Positions 17,143-24,973 of a stretch of DNA of 64,000 bases are shown here, in pieces; position 1 is the stretch's first letter, and every line of letters starts with the position of its first letter. The notes under the pieces were generated by a model, which saw only the letters and a program-made list of their open reading frames with translations, had not been told where the DNA came from and ran no database searches. Source of the DNA: Xiheibacterium sp038325765 (GTDB taxonomy: Bacteria; Myxococcota_A; Polyangia; Nannocystales; Nannocystaceae); assembly GCA_038325765.1 (NCBI GenBank), contig JBBQJI010000024.1, forward strand, positions 38,070 to 102,069, written 5' to 3'. Position numbers and translations under genes: made by a program.

Positions 17143-17338
17143 GCCACGACGAACGCGGCATTTCGCACGCCCGAGAGTCACGCGCCCCGACCGTCACGCA
17201 CGAACGGGCACCGCGCCGCCCGGCGAAAAGCTCGCGGCGGCCTGAAGGCGCACCGTCCGCCCACCATGCACCCTGAGGTAGCAGCCGCACGTACGCTCCG
17301 AGCGCAGCCGCTTTCGGGCATCGAGGTGACGTTCGCGC

Positions 17339-17344
17339 TACAAT
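17339..17344 (+). promoter_or_regulatory. TACAAT -10-like element before the AgmX-like gene
   Basis: TACAAT about 88 nt before the ATG at 17433, which has its own AAGGA ribosome site. The 290-bp gap 17143-17432 otherwise shows nothing recognisable. Confidence 0.35.
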
Positions 17345-17432
17345 GCCGGCTCGCGCGTTGCTTCCCGGGACACGGGGACGCGCTGGACCCGGCCATGATT
17401 GCCCTTCACGGGCCTACGAAGGACGACGACCG

Positions 17433-18803
17433 ATGGGCACTGTTGCATCCGACAAAGAGAACGACGACGCGCGGGGTGCCTCCGAGACCTCGGGCTACGC
17501 CGACATGATGGAGATCGCGAACGCCCTCGGCATCGAGGATGACGACGCGATCCTGCGTGATGACGCCGACGACGAGGATGACGACATCGAGCCGATCGCG
17601 ACCGGCTACGGCGGCGCGGCCGCGGCTGCATTGATCAGCGATGCCTCGATCGAGGCGCCCGCCGCCAACGCGGCGCGGCCCAGCGAGACGATCCGTCGCG
17701 ATCCACCGCCACCGCCCGCACCCAAGATCTCGAGCACCGCGCTGGCCGCGGTCACCGACGACCCGCCCGTCGCCGCCCCACCGCCGCCGCCAGCCGCGAA
17801 GCCGGCGGCAGCCGCTGCCGAGCCCAGCGCGGCCAAGTCGTCGGTGGCGCCGGTCGCCCCGTCGGCGGCGTCCTCGCTGCTCGCACCCGCGGTAGCGCCC
17901 AAGCTCCCAGGCGAGTCGTCGCGCGTCGTCGTCCCGCCAGCCCCGGCCACGTCCGAAGAAGAGCCGTCGCGCAAAGGCGGCATGATCTGGATGATCGCGG
18001 CCGCACTGATCGCCGTCGGCGCCGGCCTGTGGCTGATGGGTCGCGATGGCGCCAAGGACGAGCCGCTCGCCCAGAGCGAAGTGCGGGCCGCTGCACCGAC
18101 GCCGGCCGATGTCGACGCCGAGGCTGCTGCGCGCGAGGCCGCCGAAGCCGCTGCGCGCGAAGCCGCTGCGCGCGAAGCCGCTGCACGCGAGGCCGCTGCA
18201 CGCGAGGCCGCCGAAGCAGCAGCCGCCGAGGCCGCTGCTGCCGAGGCCGCTGCTGCCGAGGCCGCTGCCGCCGAAGCTGCAGCCGCAGCCGCAGCCGCTG
18301 CTGCCGCCGCCGCATCCAAGGTCGAAGTCAGCGTCAGCCAGCGCAAGAAGCCCAAGGACGACAACGGAGCCGACCCCGTGCCCGACGAGCCCAAGGCGCC
18401 GCCGGTCAAGGCCGAGCCGCTCACGCCCGGCGAGATCGACGAGAAATTTCGTGCCGAGTGCGTGCTCAACCCCAACAAGCCCGGCTGCGCAGAGGCCCGC
18501 AAGCGCGCCCGCAACGAGACCGATCTCGACGCCACGCTGTCCGACAAGCTGACCCAGGCGCAGCTCCGCGAGGGCTTCAACGGCGTGAAGGGCAAGGCCA
18601 AGGCCTGCGGCGGCGCCCCCGGCACCACCGTGCACGTGAAGATGTCGATCGAGGGCGACAGCGGCAACGTCAGCTCGGCCGCAGCCCTCGACGAGCACGC
18701 CGGCACGCCGCTGGGCGACTGCGTGGTCGAGGCGCTCAAGGCCGCGAGCTTCTCGCGGTTCACGAGCGCGTCGCAGGGCACGGTCTACCCGGTCAAGTTC
18801 TGA
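17433..18803 (+). CDS. AgmX/PglI C-terminal-domain protein, Ala/Glu-repeat linker
   Basis: 456 residues. A cytoplasmic acidic N-terminus (DDADDEDDDIEPIA) and a Pro/Ala-rich stretch precede one membrane helix (MIWMIAAALIAVGAGLWLMG, near residue 185). A long alanine-rich rod of AREAA and AAAEA repeats encoded by degenerate 15-bp units follows, and then a C-terminal domain. That domain (FNGVKGKAKACGG to VYPVKF) matches the AgmX/PglI C-terminal domain of myxobacterial adventurous-gliding proteins and resembles TonB C-terminal domains: a G-x-V-x-V-like strand pair around TVHVKMSIEGDSG and a Cys in GDCVVEALK. It is likely a periplasm-spanning energy or motility coupling protein. An AAGGA site supports the ATG at 17433. 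Confidence 0.8.
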   Translation: MGTVASDKENDDARGASETSGYADMMEIANALGIEDDDAILRDDADDEDDDIEPIATGYGGAAAAALISDASIEAPAANAARPSETIRRDPPPPPAPKISSTALAAVTDDPPVAAPPPPPAAKPAAAAAEPSAAKSSVAPVAPSAASSLLAPAVAPKLPGESSRVVVPPAPATSEEEPSRKGGMIWMIAAALIAVGAGLWLMGRDGAKDEPLAQSEVRAAAPTPADVDAEAAAREAAEAAAREAAAREAAAREAAAREAAEAAAAEAAAAEAAAAEAAAAEAAAAAAAAAAAAASKVEVSVSQRKKPKDDNGADPVPDEPKAPPVKAEPLTPGEIDEKFRAECVLNPNKPGCAEARKRARNETDLDATLSDKLTQAQLREGFNGVKGKAKACGGAPGTTVHVKMSIEGDSGNVSSAAALDEHAGTPLGDCVVEALKAASFSRFTSASQGTVYPVKF

Positions 18804-18826
18804 GCGGCGACGCGGACCTCGGGCTG

Positions 18827-21064
18827 CTAGGTCGGCTGCGGCAGCGCGACCGGCAGCGGCAGCGTGACCGCGTCGAAGACCGCGGGCACACCGGCGGCCC
18901 GCAGCGGCAGGCTGAAGAAGTAGCCCTGGCCGCGCAGGCAGCCCAGCCGCAGCAGCTGCTCGGCCTGGGCCCGGCTCTCGATGCCCTCGGCGATGACGTC
19001 GACGCCGAGCGCCTGGGCCAGACCGACGATGGTGCGGATCATCGCCGTACCCTGCTCGCTGCCGTCCAGCACGTCGACGAAGGCCTTGTCGATCTTGAGC
19101 CCGTCGACCGGGAATCGGTGAAGGTATGACAGCGACGAGTAGCCGGTGCCGAAGTCGTCGACCCAGATGCGCACGCCGGTGCTGCGCAGGGTCTCGAGGA
19201 TGCGCAGCACCGTCTCGGCGTTGTCCATCAGCACGCTCTCGGTGAGCTCGAGCCGCAGACACGACGCTGGGATCGCGTTGCGCTCGAGAGCCGCCGCGAT
19301 CTCCTCGAGCAGGCGCGGATCGGCGAGCTGGCGCCCCGACAGGTTGACGCTCATCGACAGCGTCGACAGCCCGGGCTGGGCTGCGCGCCAACGCGCGAGC
19401 TGGGCCACCGCCTCGTGGATCGCCCAGCGCCCGATCGGCAAGATGAGCCCGGTCTGCTCGGCGACGGGGATGAACTCGGACGGCGCCACCAGGCCCCGAT
19501 GCGGGTGTCGCCAACGCGTGAGCGCTTCGAAGCCGGTCAGCGTCCCGGTCGCGAGATCGACGATCGGCTGGTAGTAGAGTTCGAACTCCTCGCGCTCGAC
19601 CGCCTGACGCAGCGCGACCTCGAGCCGGAGATGGGTGAGCGCGTCGATCCGCATCTTGGTCTCGAAGACCTCGTGCCGATCCTGCCCGCGCTCCTTGGCC
19701 TTGGTCGCCGCGGCACCGACGTCGCTGATCACCTCGTCAGGGTCGTCGTAGCCGCGGGCGCTGGTGGTGAGCCCGATGCTCACCGTGGCGTAGACCGTCT
19801 GGTTGTCGACCTCGAACGGGTCGCGCACCGCGAGGCGGATGCGGTTGGCGATGTCGGTGCCTGTGTCGACGTCGTCGAGGTTCTCGAGCAGCACCGCGAA
19901 TTTGTCGCCACCGAACCGCGCGACCACGTCGCCGGGGCGCACGCAGCCGCCGAGGCGCCGGGCGAGGATCGCCAGCAGGCTATCCGACGCCTGGTGGCCG
20001 ATGCTGTCGGCCAACCAGCGAAAGCGGTCGACGTCGACCATCAGGACCGTGAAGGCGTAGCTGGCGTCCTGCTTGCGCAGCTCGATCGCACGGACGAGCC
20101 GCTCCATGAACGGCTCGCGCCGCGGCAGGTTGGTCAGCGGATCCTGACGGCTCTCCTCGAGCAGCTTCTGCTCGCGCAGGCGGTAATCCGAGGTGTCGGT
20201 GAGCGAGCCGGCCATGCGCACCGGCCGGCCGGCGGTGTCGCGCTGGACCACACCGCGGCTGATGACCCAGCGATAGGTGCCGTCGCTCGCGCGCAGGCGG
20301 TGCTCGTTCTCGTGGAACGGCTTGTCGCCCGACAGATGGGCGTCGATGTCCGCCCGCAGCGCCGGGAGATCGCCGGGGTGCACGCGCCCGAACCATTCAT
20401 CCACCGAGTTCGACAGGTCGTCGATGCCGTAGCCGAGCAGCTCGCGCCAGCGTCGCGAGAAGTGCATCTCGCCGCCGTCGAGCAGCCACTCCCACACCCC
20501 GTCGTTGCTGCCGCGCACCGCCAGGGCGAAGCGCTCTTGGACCTCAGCGAGGGCGCGGCGCATGCGACCCCGATCGAGGGCGGCGTGGATACTGGCCTCG
20601 AGCAACGGCCCGGAGATCTCGGAGCGGAGCACCACCGCGTCGGCGCCCTCGTGCGACAAGACGCTGCGCCTGGCCGTTCGTTGCTCGGGCTTGCCGCAGG
20701 TGTCGATCGCGACGATCGACACCGCTGGAAGCCGGCGGTCGCGGACCAGCCGCGTCCAGATCCGGCGATCCAAGCTGACCTCGATCAACAAGGCATCGTA
20801 CTCGAGGCTGCCGAGGGCCTCGATCGCCAGCACCTCGTCGGCGGCGTGGTCGCATTGGAACGGCGGATCGCAGACCTGCTCGAGCAGCTCGACGAAGGTC
20901 GCGTGCTCGCGGGTGCTGGCGCCGACGAACAGCACCTTCTGCACGCCAGCGCGCGGCGCCAACGGGGCGCGCGCCTGGACGAACTGGGTCGTGCGCGCCA
21001 GCGACATGGAGGTCATCTCCATCGTCGGGCGTCGGCCGACGGCGGTGTCGCCTTCGTCGTTCAT
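18827..21064 (-). CDS. GGDEF(degenerate)-EAL protein with REC-like and PAS domains
   Basis: 745 residues: a receiver-like fold (about 42-165, phospho-Asp pattern not intact), a PAS domain (about 180-300, WEWLLDGGEMHFSRRWRELL), GGDEF and EAL. The cyclase signature reads GGDKF instead of GGDEF, so diguanylate cyclase activity is probably lost. The EAL domain has EALTRWRHPHRG, the metal-binding DDFGTGYSSLSYL loop and GLKIDKAFVD, so c-di-GMP phosphodiesterase activity is likely. The ATG at 21064 overlaps the stop of the radical SAM gene (ATGA). It is the last gene of the HXS operon, suggesting that peptide maturation is tied to c-di-GMP signalling. Confidence 0.9.
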   Translation of the reverse strand: MNDEGDTAVGRRPTMEMTSMSLARTTQFVQARAPLAPRAGVQKVLFVGASTREHATFVELLEQVCDPPFQCDHAADEVLAIEALGSLEYDALLIEVSLDRRIWTRLVRDRRLPAVSIVAIDTCGKPEQRTARRSVLSHEGADAVVLRSEISGPLLEASIHAALDRGRMRRALAEVQERFALAVRGSNDGVWEWLLDGGEMHFSRRWRELLGYGIDDLSNSVDEWFGRVHPGDLPALRADIDAHLSGDKPFHENEHRLRASDGTYRWVISRGVVQRDTAGRPVRMAGSLTDTSDYRLREQKLLEESRQDPLTNLPRREPFMERLVRAIELRKQDASYAFTVLMVDVDRFRWLADSIGHQASDSLLAILARRLGGCVRPGDVVARFGGDKFAVLLENLDDVDTGTDIANRIRLAVRDPFEVDNQTVYATVSIGLTTSARGYDDPDEVISDVGAAATKAKERGQDRHEVFETKMRIDALTHLRLEVALRQAVEREEFELYYQPIVDLATGTLTGFEALTRWRHPHRGLVAPSEFIPVAEQTGLILPIGRWAIHEAVAQLARWRAAQPGLSTLSMSVNLSGRQLADPRLLEEIAAALERNAIPASCLRLELTESVLMDNAETVLRILETLRSTGVRIWVDDFGTGYSSLSYLHRFPVDGLKIDKAFVDVLDGSEQGTAMIRTIVGLAQALGVDVIAEGIESRAQAEQLLRLGCLRGQGYFFSLPLRAAGVPAVFDAVTLPLPVALPQPT

Positions 21065-22098
21065 GCCGGCTCCTGGGCGACGGGCATGGCGACCGGCTGG
21101 AACTCGTCCCAACCGTGCCGGCGCAGGTAGTTGCCCCACACGCCCTCGCACACGGCCTCGTAGCGGCACGCGCTGCACTCGGGGCGCTTGTGGCGGGCGG
21201 CGTCGTCGAGATCGGCGCGACGGATCTGGACCAGGCCACCGTCTTCGCCGGTGCGGCGCGCGGCGATACCGGCCTCGTCGAAGAGCCCGTGGGCGCCGGC
21301 GCTGGGCTCGAAGTGCACGTAGCGCTCGACGTAGCCGCGGTTGAAATCCGGCACCGCCGTGGTCGTGCACAGCGGGATATCGACCAGAAACGCCATGGGC
21401 CGGGGCTCGGGCACCGACTGCTCGGCGATGAACGTCGCGAAGCCCGCGGCAATCTCGGTGTAGCGGGGAAAGATGTGCTCGAAGAAGGTGTTGGCGCGGC
21501 CGTTGGCCTGCATCACGTTGAACACCACCTGCTGGACGCCGCGCTCGCGCAAGAAGCGATAGATCGGGCCCAGATGCGGCAGGTTGCGGTTTGTGATGAC
21601 GGTCGAGGTGTGCAGGCCGACGCCGTACCGGGCCAGCGACGCGACCACTTCGATGCCACCCACCGTCTGCTCGAAGCTGCCGGGCGTGCGCGTGAGGCCG
21701 TCGTGCAGGCGCTGCTCGTGGCCATGGATGGAGATGTAGGCCTTGGTGAGGCCGGCGGCCACGAGCCCCTTCGCGTAGCGCTCGTACGACAGCGCGCGAC
21801 CGTTGGTCATGACGCTGATGGTCGGCACACCCGCAGAGCGGGCCATCTTGATCCACCGCGGCAGCGCGGGGTTGGTGGTCGGCTCGCCCGAGGTGAAGCA
21901 GACCTCCTCGAGATCGCGCTGGTGGTCGAGGATCCACCGCACGGTGTCGTCGGTGGTCGCTGAGTTGGTCGTGTACCGACCTTCGCGATCCTCCTCCATG
22001 CAGAAGATGCAATTGTTGTTGCAGACCGCGCCCGTCAGGACGTGGACACGCTCGCGCCGGGTCTCGATGCGCTGCTCGATGCGTCCGCCGCCGTGCAT
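21061..22098 (-). CDS. radical SAM protein of the HXS operon, after the precursor gene
   Basis: 345 residues. The [4Fe-4S]-SAM motif is CNNNCIFC (Cys 26, 30, 33), the SAM-binding segment is FTSGEPTTNP, and a TNGRALSYERYAKGL segment follows. The C-terminus has CSACRYEAVCEG then WGN, a short extra Cys cluster shared with the proteins at 26805-28229 and 41566-43380. The segment SIHGHEQRLHDGLTRTPGSF is nearly identical in the 26805 protein, so these are paralogues. It occupies the place of HxsC in classical HXS loci, but I would not call it HxsC without alignment. ATG 22098 has a GAGGAG site; a GTG at 22116 is the alternative. It follows the precursor gene by 14 bp. Confidence 0.9.
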   Translation of the reverse strand: MHGGGRIEQRIETRRERVHVLTGAVCNNNCIFCMEEDREGRYTTNSATTDDTVRWILDHQRDLEEVCFTSGEPTTNPALPRWIKMARSAGVPTISVMTNGRALSYERYAKGLVAAGLTKAYISIHGHEQRLHDGLTRTPGSFEQTVGGIEVVASLARYGVGLHTSTVITNRNLPHLGPIYRFLRERGVQQVVFNVMQANGRANTFFEHIFPRYTEIAAGFATFIAEQSVPEPRPMAFLVDIPLCTTTAVPDFNRGYVERYVHFEPSAGAHGLFDEAGIAARRTGEDGGLVQIRRADLDDAARHKRPECSACRYEAVCEGVWGNYLRRHGWDEFQPVAMPVAQEPA

Positions 22099-22112
22099 GC
22101 GCGGTCTACTCC

Positions 22113-22394
22113 TCACCAGCTGCCGTGGCTGCCGTGGCTGCCGTGGCTGCCGTGGCTGCCGTGACTGCCGTGGCTGCCGTGGCTGCCGTGGCTGCCGTGG
22201 CTACAGTGAGTCGGCGCCGCCATGGGATTGCCACCGCCGTTCTCCGGGAGACCCTCGTCGGCGCCAGCACGGGCGCGGGCAGAAATCTCGCGCTGCTCGG
22301 CGCCGAGCTGACCCGCGGGCGCGCGCACGTACGACGGGATCGGTTCGTCCGCGTCATCGGCTTCGGAGACCTCGGGATCGTCGTCGTCAGCCAT
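22113..22394 (-). CDS. HxsA-like precursor peptide with ten His-Xaa-Ser triplets
   Basis: 93 residues. The first 60 form an acidic, helix-poor leader (MADDDDPEVSEADDADEPIP then SYVRAPAGQLG), with no signal peptide. The C-terminus is T, then HCS, then nine HGS triplets, then W. His-Xaa-Ser repeats are the defining feature of HxsA, the presumed substrate of HxsB/HxsC radical SAM enzymes; their exact modification is, to my knowledge, not established. The gene lies between an HxsB gene and another radical SAM gene on the same strand. It has its own -10 (TATGAT) and a GAAGGG ribosome site, as expected for an abundant substrate. One Cys sits at the leader-core border, in the first triplet. Confidence 0.87.
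   Translation of the reverse strand: MADDDDPEVSEADDADEPIPSYVRAPAGQLGAEQREISARARAGADEGLPENGGGNPMAAPTHCSHGSHGSHGSHGSHGSHGSHGSHGSHGSW
22119..22206. repeat. 9-bp tandem repeat encoding His-Gly-Ser
   Basis: Nine copies of GCCGTGGCT on the plus strand with one synonymous change (GTGACT), then the diverged ACAGTG unit coding His-Cys. Its frame is kept and no unit is broken. That differs from the noncoding minisatellites at 6478 and 50733. Confidence 0.9.
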
Positions 22395-22411
22395 GGGCGT
22401 TCCAGCCCTTC

Positions 22412-22417
22412 ATCATA
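22412..22417 (-). promoter_or_regulatory. TATGAT -10 element of the precursor gene
   Basis: TATGAT 17 nt before the ATG of the peptide gene, with GAAGGG directly after it as ribosome site; no clear -35. It lies in the 316-bp gap 22395-22710, the only sizeable gap in the operon. The gap also holds a 2.5-fold GACGCATGTGG direct repeat at 22531-22560, which could be a regulator site. Confidence 0.5.
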
Positions 22418-22710
22418 CCAGGCTTGCAAACGCGCACGCATCCGGTGTGTGCGCACGTGAAGCTCGCGTACGGCAGGGCGGAAGCGCGCCCGCGGGTTCG
22501 TGTGCGTGGGGCCTGGCGCCAACGCGGCGAGACGCATGTGGGACGCATGTGGGACGCACGCGAACGATGCATGCCGGGCTACGTACTTCGTGCAGCCCTC
22601 TCGAAAGCGGCGGGCAACCGCGTGGAGCCGAGCGCGTCGGGCGCGGCCGACCCGCGCGATGCGAGAAGGGGGCGGCAGCCCACGGCCGCGACGCGATGAG
22701 GACATCGATC

Positions 22711-24243
22711 TCAGGGCGCCGGCGTGTCCTGCAAGAAATGCTCGCGGGCGCGAATCGTCGTCCAGCGCCGGAGGATCTCGAGCGTGGGTGCGTCGGCCGT
22801 GGCGAGCTTCTCGAAGAGAATGTCCTGGATGCCCTTGTGAACCGCGCACATCGAGCTCTCGCGCATGCGGCCCATCATGGTGCCGAGCGTCTTGTGGTTG
22901 TGCTCGGGCTGGGTGCCGCAGTAGGGCACGTACGGGCAATCCACGCAGTCGGGCTGGCCCTCGAGGTTCGACGCGATCGCCATCGCGCGGATCGTCGGGT
23001 GGGCGACGATGTCGCGATATCGCCCGGTGTGGACGTCGCCGATCACGAACGTCGGATCGCCCGCGGCCCCCAACATGCGGCCCTCGTCGGAGCTGTAGAT
23101 GGTCCCGTCGTAGTTGTACGCGAGCTGGCCGATGCCGGCGCCGCCGGGACTGCGGATGTCGAGGAAGTTGGGATCGTCGCCGGTGAGGATCTTGGTGAGG
23201 AAGATCGCCGCGTAGCGCTCCAGGATCTCCACGCCCTGACGGTTGAGCTCGATGATGTAATCGAGGGCGTTGCGGTAGTACGCGAGGTAGTCCTCGCGGG
23301 GGTACTCGACGATGCGGCGGGTCTTCTCGGCGAAGCCGAACGGATCGACCGGCCGTAGGAAGAGCGCGCGGCAACCGAGCGCGACGTAGGTGTCGACGAC
23401 CTCGCGCCAGCGCTCGAGGGTCTCGCGCGTGGTCGTGAGCAGGGCTTCGACGTGGTAGAGCGTGGGATCGAGCCCGGCCTCGCGATAGGCTTCGTTGATG
23501 CGGGCGATCCACGGCAGCGCCGCGTCGTAGGCGGACAGCGTCGGCAGCTTGCGCTGCTTGTCGTGCAGCGCCTTGGGCCCGTCGATGCTGGTGCACAGCT
23601 GCACGCGGTGGGCGAGCAGCCACTGCAGCTTGGTCTCGTCCATCAGCGACAGGTTGCTGACCATCGTGAATTCGAGCTGTTTGCCCAAGCCGCGGTTGCG
23701 CTCGGTCGCGTAGGCGACGATGTGCTGCACCACGGGGAAGTTCACCAGCGGCTCGCCGCCCTGGAACTCGATGGTGACGTGGGGGCTCGTCGTGCGCAGG
23801 ATCATGTCGACCGTGCGCTCGGCGGTCTCGATCGTCATGTCCGTGTGCACCGCGTCGAGGTCGGCCCGCGACGCATGGCAGTACACGCAGGTCTCGTTGC
23901 AGCGCAGCGTCACCACCACGATGTGCAAGTTGGGCCCCGAGTGGATGAAGCGCTTGCGCCGGCGGTAGCCGAGGGCGGCGCGGCGGGCATCGAAGTGCGC
24001 GCGCACGAGGTTGCGATCGACCAGGCGCTGGTGCAGCGCGCTGCTCGGGTCGACGCGGCCCTGGGCATAGGCGCTGTACTCGGCGGCCTCGAGCACGATC
24101 CACTCGCCCTCGATGCTGGTGACGACGACGCGCCCGCCGATTGGGCCGTCGATCGGGCCGCCGATCGGGCGGAAGCGATGGAACGCAGCGTAGCCGCCGG
24201 TCTCGATCGGGGTGTCGGTCTCTGCGTCTGGGGCAGTGGTCAT
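22711..24243 (-). CDS. hxsB: HxsB, His-Xaa-Ser system radical SAM maturase
   Basis: 510 residues. The radical SAM motif CNETCVYC (Cys 115, 119, 122) follows NLHIVVVTLR. Hallmarks of the HxsB family run in order: TIEFQGGEPLVNF, SIDGPKALHD, LTTTRETLE, DTYVALGCRALFLRPVDPFG, DYIIELNRQGVEILERYAA, SPGGAGIGQLAYNYDGTIYS and SDEGRML. A C-terminal CVDCPYVPYCG and a later Cys form the SPASM-like auxiliary cluster region. The N-terminus has a PIGGPIDGPIGG insertion from a 12-bp repeat. Start and the preceding stop overlap (ATGA at 24240-24243). It probably abstracts hydrogen from the HGS core to cross-link or epimerise it; the chemistry is inference. Confidence 0.93.
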   Translation of the reverse strand: MTTAPDAETDTPIETGGYAAFHRFRPIGGPIDGPIGGRVVVTSIEGEWIVLEAAEYSAYAQGRVDPSSALHQRLVDRNLVRAHFDARRAALGYRRRKRFIHSGPNLHIVVVTLRCNETCVYCHASRADLDAVHTDMTIETAERTVDMILRTTSPHVTIEFQGGEPLVNFPVVQHIVAYATERNRGLGKQLEFTMVSNLSLMDETKLQWLLAHRVQLCTSIDGPKALHDKQRKLPTLSAYDAALPWIARINEAYREAGLDPTLYHVEALLTTTRETLERWREVVDTYVALGCRALFLRPVDPFGFAEKTRRIVEYPREDYLAYYRNALDYIIELNRQGVEILERYAAIFLTKILTGDDPNFLDIRSPGGAGIGQLAYNYDGTIYSSDEGRMLGAAGDPTFVIGDVHTGRYRDIVAHPTIRAMAIASNLEGQPDCVDCPYVPYCGTQPEHNHKTLGTMMGRMRESSMCAVHKGIQDILFEKLATADAPTLEILRRWTTIRAREHFLQDTPAP

Positions 24244-24464
24244 CGGTCGGGACCGCCTTGCTCGATGGTGAGTCCGAGGGCGAAGTTGCCGAGCTCGAGG
24301 GCGACTCGGCGGCTGCGCGCCTCAGTCTTGGCGGTGACCTCGACGACGAAGTAGTCGCCGTCCTCGCTGCGATCGAAGCGCGTGCTGGCGAGTGCGGCGA
24401 AGCGGCCCAGCGCGGCGTCGATCGCCGTGCCGGCGTACACCTCGCGGTGGAAGCGGAGGATCAT
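24240..24464 (-). CDS. short HxsD-like protein
   Basis: 74 residues. HREVYAGTAIDAALGRFAAL, a beta stretch DGDYFVVEVTA, and LELGNFALGLTIEQ form the pattern of short HxsD-like proteins: an aromatic-rich start, a paired strand, and a helix with a conserved Asn near LxLGNxxLxL. These accompany radical SAM peptide systems and may act as recognition or chaperone subunits, loosely like RRE domains; that role is inferred. It overlaps its neighbours by 4 bp on both sides, so it is translated in fixed ratio with HxsB and the longer HxsD. Confidence 0.72.
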   Translation of the reverse strand: MILRFHREVYAGTAIDAALGRFAALASTRFDRSEDGDYFVVEVTAKTEARSRRVALELGNFALGLTIEQGGPDR

Positions 24465-24973
24465 GCGCCGCCTTGCTCCTCGCCACCCTCTGGGCCGGGC
24501 TCACTGCCGGCGGGCTTGGGCTTGCGGTACTTGTCCTCCCACGACTGGGCGATGCCGAGCGGGTCGTCGAAGGGCTCGTCGCTGAAGTCGAACGCCTCGA
24601 GATCGTCGAGCGACGGCGGGCCCATCGCGGCGCCGAAGGCCTGCATCGTCACCGACTCGATGAGCCCGCGGTTCTGGCGGGTGATCTCGCGGCGCCACGC
24701 CGAGGCGAGCAGCTCGTTCGCGAACTCGCCGACCAACGCCCGCAGCCCCTGCGCCCCGCCGTGGATCCCGGCGGGATCCTTCGCGGTGAGCACGACCCGG
24801 AGATCTTCGCCGTCGCGATCGACGAGCACGTAGCAGCGGGCGATGAAGCAGTACGCAGCCGCGTAGACGGCGGGCAGTGGATAGACCGCGCCGGGCACGG
24901 TGAGGGTCACCGCGGCTTCGCCGATGTCGGCCTCGACGCGGCCAGGGGGCATACCCAGGAGGCTTTCGCTCAT
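24461..24973 (-). CDS. hxsD: HxsD-family protein with acidic C-terminal extension
   Basis: 170 residues. AVYPLPAVYAAAYCFIARCY, the strand DLRVVLTAKDPAGI and GEFANELLASAWRREITRQN reproduce the HxsD signature, whose NELL/LLNDYxLRE-type helix named the family. Residues 120-170 are an additional acidic, Pro/Gly-rich tail (FDFSDEPFDDPLGIAQSWED) not needed for the core. HxsD is a fixed member of HXS loci next to HxsB/HxsC. Having both this and a second, 74-residue relative suggests a heteromeric recognition module. ATGA overlaps join it to both neighbours. Confidence 0.82.
   Translation of the reverse strand: MSESLLGMPPGRVEADIGEAAVTLTVPGAVYPLPAVYAAAYCFIARCYVLVDRDGEDLRVVLTAKDPAGIHGGAQGLRALVGEFANELLASAWRREITRQNRGLIESVTMQAFGAAMGPPSLDDLEAFDFSDEPFDDPLGIAQSWEDKYRKPKPAGSEPGPEGGEEQGGA

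Noticed and set aside
15637..17181. Minus-strand 514-residue open frame opposite the TonB-like gene
   Set aside because: Arg/Leu/Gly shadow frame of a GC3-biased gene; the plus strand has signal, domain-like sequence and promoter.
17143..17432. Gene or RNA in the 290-bp gap before the AgmX-like gene
   Set aside because: No coding bias, tRNA-like fold or terminator stood out; only a -10-like TACAAT is listed.
22125..22460. Plus-strand frame through the HGS repeat reading Ala-Ala-Val repeats
   Set aside because: It is antisense to the precursor, has no ribosome site, and its repeats are only the complement of the HGS codons.
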